Assembly (NCBI GenBank): GCA_948567375.1
Contig: OX419757.1
Span: 29,326,001-29,390,000 of the forward strand
Source: Lunularia cruciata
Taxonomy: Eukaryota > Streptophyta > Marchantiopsida > Lunulariales > Lunulariaceae
Reading direction: 5' to 3'
DNA length: 64,000 nt
Made by a program: the position numbers and the translations under genes. The notes beneath the pieces are model-generated. The model did no database searches and was not told where the DNA came from. It was given only the letters and a program-made list of their open reading frames with translations. Below, piece after piece: positions 23,263-33,899 of this stretch; position 1 is the stretch's first letter; every line of letters starts with the position of its first letter.

Positions 23263-23846
23263 TAATTACAGATATTTACAGCTACCAATAAAGTTATTTC
23301 TGAAACCCCCAAGGGTACTCAACAAGTGATGGGTTGGAGACTTTTCCATCCCACATACTAGAGATTTTCTGAAGGCTACATTGCCATCACTGAACGAGCA
23401 CTGAACTGAGTCACGGTTTTTTTGGGGTCTCCAAGGGTCTTTCTTTCGCTCAGTCCCTTGAATACAAAGAAGGAAAAGGAGTAGTCCATAGTTAAATAAC
23501 ACAAGTATAGCGAGACCTAGAATAGAGCAAATTTGCCATGCTTTGTTTCCAAAACGTGAGATAGTTCATAGGGTAGTTAGACAAGAATACCCTATGCATT
23601 GTCCTTCAACCATGGTGCAATCATGGTCAATGCAAGGGGAAATAGAGCTGAGGTTCACTCACAGGTGTATCCAGGAGCTATGCGGTAAGATATTACCCTC
23701 GGTTGCTTGGTACGAATACACTTTGCTGTCTAATGTTCATCAATGACAGGAAGGACAGCATGCAAGTACAGGTACAAACAAGTTTGGATATCACACACGG
23801 GAGGAAAAATTGTATATGGAGTCGACTAAATGCAGAACAAGATCTT

Positions 23847-23871
23847 GGGGGGGGGGGGGGGGGGGGGGGGG
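23847..23871 (+). repeat. Homopolymer of 25 G
   Basis: An uninterrupted run of 25 G followed by a-gggg. Such runs are prone to assembly and sequencing length error and to quadruplex formation. Confidence 0.95.
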
Positions 23872-24741
23872 AGGGGAGAAGATGGTAGACAGTTGAAATC
23901 TGAGATGAATATAAGTAGGTTACATCCATCGGCACAAATTGAATGGGTGTAAATTTCGTCTTACAAAAATATAAAACAATGTGACTCATTACAGAAACTA
24001 ATCAGTTTGTTAAGTTTGAAATTTACTGAACGCTTGATCTCAGAAGTTCAAGATTATGTACTCCGAGTTCTAGGAATTTCGTCATCTGGTGGCTTAATTG
24101 TAATATGAAGGTATCTCCGGATTTCAGTAGGAGCATACTATTGTCTAAGTAGGGTGAAACGAACTAAAGAGTCCACGCTAACTAGTAACGGCTATGTGCT
24201 CGTCTAGTCGGATGCTTTCCACCCTACGTTGAGGCATTGAGCTCCCATTACGATACAATACACAATACAGTTACTCTATTAGCTGTTTCAAAAGGTCCCC
24301 AATCCAGCATTAATCATTAATGAAATTGGCAACATTACATGTTGAACCAACATTTCAAATGTGCGGTCCATCTGCTTCAATTATGCAATTGCAAGGAGTT
24401 TTGAGCAAGCCTACATCATTTGGCATGTAAGGGATTCAAGCGTTCGACTTTTTTGAAGTTCATATAGAATGACATGCAAAGTACAAGAACACCTAGAGGG
24501 AACACCGATCATGATCCGGAGAGACAAATCACGTGGAAATTTGTCTACACTAGCTTGGTACTATTTACAGTATTCGATCTCCTTCCAAGGACGATTTGAA
24601 ATTCTGGTCCCAGGCCCTAAACATTGACTTGAACGCAGAAGCACTCGCACCCAAACGAGGCTTTGAACTCCTTCAGGCCAGCTCCTTCAAGCTTCTTTCT
24701 TCTGCTTCAAGGCTTAATCCTATTGAATCAACTGACTTGAT

Positions 24742-25290
24742 TCACTCCTGAATCATTTGATAGTCCATCATTTGATCTCCGGCGTAGCTATGAGTTGAAT
24801 TCGAAGCTGATAGCGCCTCACTCTGATTTTCTTCACCGTCAGTCCTTGGTGTGCTGCAACACTTAATCTTGTTGGTGTGAGGTCTTAGGCGTTTGCCTAT
24901 GCCTGGGGGTCTGTTGACTGGTATATGACTGCCAACCTTCGAATCATTGCATGTCCATGCACACAGAATGTTCCTCTTAGCCATTTCATTCACTTTCCTG
25001 ACGAACTTCAGTATTTCCTCCTTCGATGCGTCCTCGATATGCTCGGGCAGTTTCACTTGGTTCAATAGTATATCCTCCTGAAAAGCGGACATTTTAGGTT
25101 TGTAGTAATGATACTCTCTCCAGCCTCTACATCTGCTCATTGGTACTGGTTCCCAATGATTCTCTAGCATAATAGGTTCCAATTCCTGGTGAGATTTTAT
25201 CAGTTTCAATGACTCATACGACAGGATGCATCGACGTTGCTCATACTCTCCACTGACTCTGGATTTTCTTCTGAGACATATGGACACCAT
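24742..25290 (-). CDS. Unrecognised 182-residue protein
   Basis: An open frame of 182 codons runs from ATG at 25290 to TGA at 24742, with an in-frame TAA two codons before the ATG, so this start is the first possible. Composition and codon use look protein-like rather than repeat-derived, unlike most frames here. Seen: a basic N-terminus, a W/Y-rich block (HWEPVPMS, GWREYHYYKP, residues ~45-65), a charged probably helical segment (ASKEEILKFVRKVNEMAKR, ~88-106), a basic patch with two Cys (~132-144) and an S/N/Q-rich tail. There is no signal peptide and no membrane segment. I recognise no family. It could be a single-exon gene, a last exon or a relic. The LRR receptor-like relic lies upstream on the same strand ~1 kb away, with no sign that they form one gene. 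Confidence 0.45.
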   Translation of the reverse strand: MVSICLRRKSRVSGEYEQRRCILSYESLKLIKSHQELEPIMLENHWEPVPMSRCRGWREYHYYKPKMSAFQEDILLNQVKLPEHIEDASKEEILKFVRKVNEMAKRNILCAWTCNDSKVGSHIPVNRPPGIGKRLRPHTNKIKCCSTPRTDGEENQSEALSASNSTHSYAGDQMMDYQMIQE

Positions 25291-26294
25291 GTTTTATACA
25301 CGGGTGTTTCCCAGATGCCTCCAAGCTGGTTTGATGGAAGCAGAAAAAACGTAGCACGGGTGAGTTTTCTTGCTGAAGAAACAAGATCTGGCGGTCATGT
25401 TACTCTCGTCATGCTCCAATAATCGATCATTCTCTCATTTCCGTCCCGATGACAGTGGATTATGTTGATGCTTGTGAACGTGGACCTTCCCGAGACCTGG
25501 TAGAGCTTCCTAAGCTTACTTGATCTACTGTAGAAGGCTCCTAACATCTATCAACATCGATCCTTTATAGTGGACCAGGGCAGCCCAACGTATCTTCTCT
25601 CTCCCATTTGAGGAGATCGAGACAGCTGGGGTCGTTATGGTGATTCAAACGTCTTAACTGTTAGAACTGGCCCTCAGCAGGTTTTGTGCTGAATAAGATT
25701 CAGTTTTCACGTGACTGTTAAACTGACATCTAGAATCTCGTGCGTGGCTACCAGCGTACCGATAGAAATGAAAGCATAATATGAGTTCAAATTCAAAATC
25801 CAGAACGAATGCTTCGCTCTGGGAATAGTGATTTGAACTGGAACCGGGATGCCGCAGGGAAACTTAGCAGAAAGACAGACGATGTGTAGCTGTAATTCAA
25901 ACGAGACAAGTGTCGAGCTGGCTACGGCTTTATGTAACTCAAAATGAACGGGGATTCTCGCGTCCACCCTCAAACGTATACCTGCTGACGAATCGGTAGA
26001 AGGTTGTGTATGCTTGAGAATTCTTCTAAGAGACTTCTGAGTTTGATCCCTATAAAGTAGTTTTATTTGTGGGTATAACTCGTACTATTTTGTATAGCAA
26101 GCGTGAACTTGATATTCAGTAGCCCTTGACAGCATAGCTTCGGGGTCATGTAGATCAGACGACTTCTAATTTTATGTTTGTTCAGTTGACATGTTCACCT
26201 TGGAATATACAACAACAAGGTAAAAGAAACTGGACTATTGCGGTGGCCTGAGCGCTACGACTGCACTGATCTGTATATGATCTGGGGAATTTAT
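25291..26294. other. Intergenic, no supported gene
   Basis: The - strand frame 25707-25973 is open for 88 codons but starts at TTG and matches no family I know. The + frame 26238-26585 overlaps the antisense LRR relic and is judged a shadow of it. A coding relic here cannot be excluded because the base composition is balanced. Confidence 0.35.
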
Positions 26295-27230
26295 CTAGCT
26301 ATACCTGCAAAAAGTCTTTGTGCACTTGAATGTCGAGATTGTAAGCTCGTCTCCGAATTCCGATCCGACGAGTACGACTTTTTCAGAATCAGGGAATCTT
26401 ATGAAGATTTGCTGTCTAATTCGCATCGATTTGAACACGAGTATCACCAAACAGGTAATACCTACTGCAAATCCAACCAGAAATGCAGGAAGAAGGATCT
26501 ATTCGTCGAGGGTCGATTGTCCATGACAGAATTGTGTCCGATTCGACGAAATACGAAATGTTCAAAGTTGCAACTCCCGGGATGAAAGGATCAGAATTTA
26601 CTGGGCACAGCTCTACGGGCATACCGTACAGTTTTAGGAGGAAATCCTGGGCACAGCCATTGGTTTCCTGTTAAAACTCATCTGCTCTTGGGTAGACGCT
26701 GAGTCGACGATGAAATGACTCCCGAAAGTTTGTATAAACTGAGCTTGAAGAAACTAAGACTAGTTGTTAGTCCATCAAATTTGTCTGGAATCTTTCAATA
26801 TAGCCTGTTCTTTGAAAGATCTAAAGTTTCTATAAATTGAATTTGGATAGACCAGGAGGTATATATAGAGGGCCCAAATCTGTTGCTATCCAAGAGTGAA
26901 ATAGAGAAGCCCTTGGAGATTACCCAGGTCATAGGGAATGCACCTGTTGTAATCGTTTCCAGGTAAATTTATGGAAGTTCGAATTGATAAACCATACTCC
27001 AAAACCATATTGTAACCTTTCGCAAATACCACAATCTCTCTCAGGACTTCTCCCGCCCTGATAGTCGTTAACGTTGACTTCTTGAATCCTTGCAGCCCAG
27101 AGAGGTCTTGTGGTGATGGTCATCCCTGAAACCTGTTCTGGGATAGATCAAGTACTTGCAGAGATGCCCATGAGGGAATCCATAGCTATGGATTCCATCA
27201 ATCAACCGCCATGGTCCTTTGCAAAATAAT
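26295..27230 (-). pseudogene. LRR receptor-like protein, C-terminal relic
   Basis: Reading right to left in shifting frames: SLQVLDLSQNRFQG (about 27137-27178), a spacer with KGLQYGF, a PGNDYNRCIPYDLGNLQGL repeat (about 26900-26960), then a cysteine block with LCPVNSDP (about 26590-26615). A membrane segment, PAFLVGFAVGITCLVILV (about 26430-26490), and a short tail ending at TAG 26295-26297 follow. LRR, cysteine cap, one transmembrane helix and a short cytoplasmic tail without kinase is the layout of plant LRR receptor-like proteins, which sense ligands at the cell surface. At least four frame changes and several stops make it a pseudogene. The N-terminal repeats are missing: AT-rich sequence begins at about 27235. 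Confidence 0.7.
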
Positions 27231-27234
27231 AATT

Positions 27235-30200
27235 TGATCAGATGTTAGTCATCTTGTATTGCATTCAACAAGTTCTAGATCTCTTGTTCTATGAACTGCT
27301 TCTGTCCTCATATATATCTTTGATAATATTCTTTCATAACTTCAAGAATGATTAATATTAGTATTTCAATGCTCTTGTCTATCATCTCCTTCTTATTTTC
27401 CAAAAATAAGTTTTATACTTGTTTTTGTAAGAACAATTGCTAAATTAAAAATGTTAGTTATTAATGTTTTTGAATGATTGAAACTATTAAAAGCTCTTAT
27501 TAGAGATCATTGTATTTCTTTTGCAAAGATTTGTTCATTATTTTTCTCATATATTATGTCTCCAAAATAAAGAGTTTTAGGTTGCAAACAAAAATAATGA
27601 TTTAGTACCTAGTTATTATGAACAATGAATTATCTATACACATATCATATGGTGAGTAAACTAAAACTGAACATGACAGTGATTTTTGCAAGTGCCATTC
27701 AATCTTGATCGTATTTTGAAATGAAGAGTAGAGGGAGTTTGGAATTTTGTTAGGAGCAGACAAAAAGTAGAAGAAAGAAGTGTCCAAGAGCCTTTGCATC
27801 CACGGAGGTTTCAGAAATAAGAATGATGGGTTTGGGATTTGGTTAGGAGCAAAAAAAAGTAGAAAAATGAAGTGTCCAATAGCCTTTGTATCCATGAGGT
27901 TCCAGAAATAAGAATGACAGGTACTTATGGGTAGAATAGTGACATCCCTAAATCTTTGTATGGGTACTTGTAAACTGAAAATTGTACAAAAATAAATCCT
28001 TCATAAAATGATGTACAAGTATTAGGTGTTTGAGGAGCATTCTATTTTAAAATCATGGGGTGAATTACAAGTGTATTAGGTAACCAATGCACCAACATGA
28101 GTGTTTAATGAAGTGTGCAGGGGAAAACAAGGAGGAAGGAGAATATGACACATGGATAGATGTCTTACCAAAACAATTTTGACTACTTCAAATTTCATAT
28201 GGCTCCAACGTGGGAAGAGTTCCCAAAGTGGAAAATGTCCAATAGAAAATTATATTGCATGTGAAATTGAGAGTTTATTCTATTTGGATTTAGATTCTGA
28301 ATAATTCTATCCAGCCAAAATGCAAAAATGGTGTGTTGAGAAGTTTGCACCCAAGGAGAAATTGCTAATACGAGTTGTTTGGCCTTATAGTTTGTGAAGA
28401 TTTGAGCGTAGCATTGCAAGTCTATAGGAAATTGATAGTACACTATTTATCAAATGGTAAGAGTTTTGAAACCATGGAGTATAGTAGTTTATTGAATTAT
28501 CTTCCAATTCAAGAGTCTATCATTTCCATCAATTTATCAAATTTTCTCTCCATTTTTGAGTTTTTCATTTCAATCAATATATCCTCTAGTGTTAAGTTGG
28601 TAGATCTCTTGAATATGGATAGTAAATTCTGTCTTCATTACTGATGAAGGGGAAGCAAAATGATTTAGAATGATAACACACCATTATGGACATATTTTAG
28701 ATTATACAGATGATCTAGAGCATTTTACACAAATTCATGAGGGAATTGCAAATCCCATGCAAAAGAGCACCATCTTCAGTTCCATGGCTACCTATTTGGT
28801 AAAAAATGGAAGAGTGTTCCTTGCATCTATGATTAATGATAAACTAAAAAAAAATGGGCTCAGTATATGAAATCTTACAAAGCAATGTGAGGATGGAAAG
28901 ATAAGTACACTTGAAAAGGACTCACAGACAAGGAAAAAAAAAGAGGTCGAAGAATGATCAATGATAAGTTAATACATCTTTGTTCTCATTTCTACCAAAT
29001 GGATATGATCTTTGGAGGTTGTGGATCTTTCTCTGCCAACACTAGTGAGTTTGTGGATTGTGAATGAAATGAATATATTGGAAGGTGTTGAGCCTAGAGA
29101 CTAGATTCAAAGCCAAATTAATATTGAGGAAGATGATGAATAGATTCATCTTCTTGCAACCACACTATTATTTCTATTGCTTGCTAAATTTTCATGGGAG
29201 TCAATTCCCTTGATTATCCCAAGCACACAAGGGTTAGAGCTAGATAGAGAAGAAGGGGGCTTACATGGGCTAGAAGAATTCATTGGCTACAAAGGTGCAT
29301 CAAATGCCTCCATACCATTAGAGGAAGGCACCATACCAACGGAGTAGATGGTTCCAATAGATAAAGACATGAATCAAGGTGCCACCATACCATAGGAAGA
29401 GCTTACTCAAGGAGACAAAGAAGGAAATGGGGAGATTAAGAAAGGAGAGTTTCAAAAGAGAATTCAAAGACACTAAGCACATGAGAAATGAAAATTAGTG
29501 GCAATTGAAGCATTGAAATTTGATATGATTTGAAGAAGATTTGATTTAAAGTATAATATAAAAGAGCTAAAGTTGAAACAGAGAAGTTGAAATAAAGAAA
29601 GTCCAACAAGAAACAAAGATCCAAAGTTAAGAAGCTTCAATTCAACAAGAGTGAAGCTAAATCCAAGCATTTCTACTCATTGAATCTGGACTTAAGTAGA
29701 GACAAAAAGTCTCTCGGTGAGATTAGAAATGTTATAAAGGTTCTTTTAGAAGTGTATTCCCATCCTTACAAAAGTTGTAGCAATAACCTTGTACCTAATC
29801 ACACACCTTGTGCTAGTGGTAATGAAACCAAAGATAGCTAAGACACTTTGATGTAAGAATATAGTATTATATCCACACAATGAGAATTCAACAAAGATCA
29901 TGCTCTTTTTGCAAGTATGGTGCAAAATATTAAAAATGTCTCCTTGAGAATTAAAAATTGCTATTTTCTCTAATATGAAAGATTAAACACCATCTTCAAA
30001 TGTTTTGTCAACATAGACTGCCAACATGGACTGGCATACATTGGAGTGGATTGACAAAAATTCATTTTCATTGTGCCAACATGTGTTTATGTGCATTGGT
30101 ATGGATTGAGGGAAACTAACTATCTATTGAATTGCAGTGATAGGATTCTTAGTTTGTGCCATCAAGCATTGTTTTTCATTGGGATGCACTCAATTCTGTT

Positions 30201-30984
30201 GAGGGAAATTTGCTATTTGTGCTATCATATGGTGATTTGTGCTAGAATGTAAGGTCTATCATCAACTTAAATTTGGTCACAAGCAAAGTGGCTTTTGGTA
30301 TCTTGACTATTCCAGCAACATTTTTTTCAGGTTAGAATTTAATGATAACAACAATATAAGATTTTACAAGTTAACTCAAGCATATGACCAGCATGAGTGG
30401 ATTTGACAAGTCTTGGTCACATCCAAATGTACTTTTAGTCAACTTTTAATCTATCTGGACACCATGTTAAAACAGAGTGGATGCAATTCATTCTCATACA
30501 AATTTGTCCTACATCCTCTAGGTTTGTACAAAGTTGTGTGACATAGACTTAGTAGCAGTTGGGAAACTTGGAAGAAAGGAAAATCATAGAATTGAGATAC
30601 TGCTCCTTAACTCGTAAACCAAATTTCTATGTGCGATTATACGTAGAACTGATCAGATAGACATTCATTACAAAGAAAATACGACCAAAAGGAAAGAGGA
30701 AAATTTACAAATCTAAACAGAGTAGAAAGTTAGGTAATGAATAGTTTGTGTGTTAATACCCCTGCATCTCAGATAGGATTGTTAATAACAAATTGTTTCC
30801 AAGTGACATTTACTTCACCTTTCATGATGTTTTTTCTCTATATATGCAAAAGTCACAATTCCTGTTTATTTGATGCATGCAACTAGGATATAGGTGCCTC
30901 TTTTACATTGCTTCCAGATTACAATTACCGTATGCTTTAATTTGACCAGGTGTTCTTTTATCTTGTTTACATTACACATCATGT
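27235..30984. other. AT-rich gene-free stretch
   Basis: No recognised coding sequence. Frames at 28375-28644 and 28670-28870 are adjacent on + but match nothing I know. A 92-bp tandem duplication lies at 27736-27920. The break from the LRR relic at about 27235 is abrupt in base composition, which suggests an insertion or deletion boundary. Confidence 0.45.
27736..27920 (+). repeat. 92-bp tandem duplication
   Basis: The block gggagtttggaattttgttaggagca...gtgtccaagagcctttgcatcc...cagaaataagaatgat is followed directly by a second copy from about 27828, with roughly one change per ten bases and a few short gaps. Confidence 0.75.
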
Positions 30985-32735
30985 GCACTATAGATCAGAT
31001 TAGGCAAGCCTTTGACTATCGAGCTATATCTAGAAGGCTTGAGAGTCAAGGTGTCAAAGTGTAGGGCATGTTTTCCTTTAGGAATCCATTCCCACCTTGA
31101 GCTTCTAGAGGGGTGTATCACATCTACAAATGGACTATGTGTTATTGGAATGCCAATAGGATCTAAGGATTTTATCACACGCTTCTTAGACGCTGCCCTT
31201 GTAGAGAATGTTCTCCATGTTGATGACCTTCCATTATTAGGAGATCCACAAGTGGCATTTGGTATACTCTCCTCTAGTATTGCTTGTATCTCCTCTGCAC
31301 AGTTCCTTCCTCCTTGACCTTCCTATCATGTCTGAGAGCCTGATAAGAGGATTATGGGAGTCTTGGGTGATATTATTGGACCAGGGACATTTGAATGTAT
31401 GAGAATGGATTTGGCACATAGACAAACATGCCTATCAATCTTGTGTGGAGGGGTTGGCTTGCTTTCCATGGAGGAGGTGGCACCTATAACATTTTTGCTT
31501 AGTTGTGCTCTCTTGGCACCGCTACTTTCCTCTTGTTTTGTGGTTTTTGATAGGCTAATTTTGGAGACTTATGTGGCAAAGGTGGAGGAGTGATCTTTTT
31601 CTCTCCAAATGTTATTGAGGCAAAAAAGAGATAGTTTATCCCCATAGGCACACAAGGACCTTCCATCTTTTGCTTCACTATCATCAGATTGGACAAGAGG
31701 CTCATAGTCTTCTTTGATGTAGCAACAATGTGAGCATATGCTCCATCCTCTCTTAGTTGACTCGTCCATTCCTCAGGCTACTAGAGCGCATCTTTGCTTG
31801 TGCTTTGGCAAGGGTGCAAGCTCTTGGATCCTAGCTCAACCATGCATTAGGGCATTTTGACTTGCACTAGTTACTTTCTCTACATTGATGAAGTTTTGCT
31901 TAGGTTCGGTCCACCTTTCTGCATCTTCATTACTCACTTGTGAGTGTGGTTCTACACTAGATGCAACAGTTGTCCATATGACACAATGTCCTTTTGGAGG
32001 ACAAAGGATAGTTATCCATGATGCTATTAGGGACATAGTGTTTACTATGGCACAAGAGAATGGATACTTGGCTTAGAGGGAGCATTCATATGTTTTGTAG
32101 AAAACATGTGTCAAGGCAGATTATACTTTGTCCGAGATGATCAAGTGATAGTAACGGATGTTGTGATTACAGACTCTATAAGTGATATAGTTGTGGAGGG
32201 AATGATTACCCATCCTCTTGGATGGGCTGTGAGTGTAACAATAGCGTGCAAGGTCTCCAAGTATAGTGGTATGCAACGATGTCACCTCTTTGTTCCTCTA
32301 GTCTTGGAGTTATATGGACATGACATTTGAAACATTTGACAAGGGGTGCACGAGAGCTTATCATGTTAAGCGCCCGGGTACCATTTTCACTCTCATACTT
32401 TATAATATATTTTAGACAATATGTGTTCATTGCTCTACCAAAGGTAATGGTTGATGCAATCCTTAGGAGAACAATCACACTAAGTGATGCTTTTTTCATA
32501 TGCTCCAATTGTTTGTCAATAGTGCGACTTGCATAGCTTGGATATCTTAGGTGAGGTGGTGCAGATTTCTCATACTATCTGCATAGCTCTTTGATATATT
32601 AGGTGTGGTGGGGCAAATTTCTCATATCGATCATATCATGGAGGTTAGTCATATTTTACCTATTTTGTCTCCCACGTGTAAGGCTTGACGGGGTCTTCCA
32701 TCCTTAGTGTTTTCCGCGCTATCACCCTTTTCTCA
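30985..32735 (+). mobile_element. Non-LTR retroelement relic: RT thumb, knuckle, REL-like endonuclease
   Basis: The + frames in order look like the C-terminal half of a LINE-type polyprotein. 31012-31317 has GLRVKVSKCRACFPLGIHSH, VIGMPIGSKDFITRFL and GDPQVAFGIL. 31354-31593 has RQTCLSILCGGVGLLSMEEVAP, the LGGLGL region after RT. 31885-32076 has CECGSTLDATVVHMTQC followed by GGQRIVIHDAIRD, a C-x-C...H...C knuckle. 32106-32330 has VTDVVITDS..., then CKVSKY and HLFVPLVLELYG, matching the D...K...PLVxE pattern of restriction-like endonuclease tails. The N-terminal and catalytic RT parts are absent, as in 5'-truncated copies. Frameshifts and stops separate the parts. The assignment is from motif memory, without a search. 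Confidence 0.6.
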
Positions 32736-33372
32736 ATTACATATAAGATTAAGCCCCTCTCATTCTCAATTACAAAAATATTTCTGCAACACGAACAAGA
32801 ATGAACCTATCTATGTTTCATCAGGAGACATCGTCATCAGCTGTTGTATCACTACTATAATGCATTGCATTTAAGAGAAGGCGACCGGATGGTCAATGGG
32901 AAGACTCCATCATATGTCAAGATCTTGAAACATTGCACTCAATTGTCATCGTCTGCAACTTCTGTGCACCTTTCGTCCCCAATTCCTTAGAAGGAGTAGT
33001 ATCCCAGAGGAAGGAGCTCTGTCATGCTCACCCCACTGACGAGTGCACGGCTTTTAATAGAGTTTCCCGCAGTTTCTTCCACAATTATGATTAGTCGACG
33101 CGCGAGTCGTGTAGCAACAAGCGAGCCCCTTTATTCGAACATACCCCAATTCTTGTTGGAGAAGTTTCAGTGGTCCAACCTCGACAGTTTCTGCGCTCTT
33201 AAACTTTCGTGATTATTATCAGTCAACCTATAGCGGGAGTTATCAAGCTTTCCCTTTCCTCGTGTCCCCGTTGGCGATGGACACGACGCTTATGGCTGAC
33301 CGTACATGCGAAGGATAAAGGAGAACTTCAGGACACGACATTCCAATGAATCGATAGATTGAGTATTTTTCT
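32736..33372. other. Intergenic, start of low-copy island
   Basis: Composition becomes more balanced after about 32800. No gene was recognised. It contains the upstream region of the small open frame that follows. Confidence 0.4.
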
Positions 33373-33403
33373 ATGAAAGTTTCGCACTCCAATTACAGTA
33401 ACA

Positions 33404-33412
33404 TATATATTT
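33404..33412 (+). promoter_or_regulatory. Possible TATA box for the small ORF
   Basis: tatatattt lies about 155 bp before the ATG at 33568, a workable distance for a TATA box with a ~125-nt leader. It is based on position and sequence only. Confidence 0.3.
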
Positions 33413-33567
33413 CCTCGCAGTTCATCAGCTCTCAGAACAGAGCTCGGACTTTTGGTCGTTTGCATAAGCTACAAGTTTGCGTACATAGAAACGATTTATC
33501 CTTCGCGACCTACCTGAGATTCGGACTTGGTGGTACTGCCGCAGTCACTGTGGTGAAATTACAGTTT

Positions 33568-33843
33568 ATGGAAATGACGACACCGAGGGTGCTCGTTCTT
33601 GTCGTGGTTTTGTTAATTTGCCTCTCTCTAGTGAGTCTCATAGAATGCACTTATGATGGTACCGTTTCTCAATCGCTTCCGACTGCAACCACGGGAGATG
33701 TTCGAGCCGTTGTGAAGGTCAGGAGACGTGTCCCGGGAACTGGTAAATCATCGGCAACGACGGTGAAGCCTTGGCTGACAGAACCGCTTGGTCTCCTGGT
33801 GTTGGGTATCCTTACTGTACTGGGATTGACAATACAGCGATGA
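33568..33843 (+). CDS. Possible small secreted or membrane protein (91 residues)
   Basis: The frame is open from 33373 to TGA at 33841-33843. I choose the ATG at 33568 because it starts a classic signal-like N-terminus: METTPR-type polar start, then a long run of V/L/I (residues ~8-27) ending before ECTYDG. Residues ~28-70 are polar, with a basic core VKVRRRVPGTGK. Residues ~72-89 (LGLLVLGILTVLGL) are hydrophobic at the very C-terminus. This layout fits either two membrane helices or a secreted precursor with a GPI-type tail. I recognise no family. It sits in a low-copy island with a TATA-like site upstream. It could be a chance frame, but the composition argues for a gene or recent relic. 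Confidence 0.4.
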   Translation: MEMTTPRVLVLVVVLLICLSLVSLIECTYDGTVSQSLPTATTGDVRAVVKVRRRVPGTGKSSATTVKPWLTEPLGLLVLGILTVLGLTIQR

Positions 33844-33899
33844 TTACACAGCTGCGAAAAGACACTCTTTGCGGTGATCAACGGTGAACTTCCCCACAC

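Larger units (their letters stand above)
22200..24741. other. Low-copy-looking stretch without a supported gene
   Basis: Base composition is more balanced than in the flanking repeats, but no frame shows a recognised domain. It contains an ~80-bp imperfect tandem repeat (23118-23262) and a G25 run (23847-23871). Short + frames at 22839-23024 and 23543-23746 are unsupported. Confidence 0.4.

Noticed and set aside
24120-24300. Possible rRNA or organelle-derived fragment
   Set aside because: Short rRNA-like words (gtgaaac, taacggcta) occur, but no continuous similarity could be followed.
25707-25973. 88-codon - strand frame as a gene
   Set aside because: It has no ATG at its start (opens with TTG), no recognised family and no evidence of splicing to neighbours.
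26238-26585. 115-codon + frame overlapping the LRR relic
   Set aside because: The antisense strand shows the LRR-RLP cap, membrane helix and tail; the + frame is its shadow.
33373-33567. N-terminal extension of the small open frame to 33373
   Set aside because: The added 65 residues place the signal-like hydrophobic stretch in the middle and overlap the candidate TATA box and leader; the ATG at 33568 gives a sensible protein.
33720-33760. CLE-type signalling peptide motif (RRVP-G)
   Set aside because: CLE peptides need RxVPxGPxPxxN near the C-terminus; here only RRVPGTG is present and a hydrophobic tail follows.
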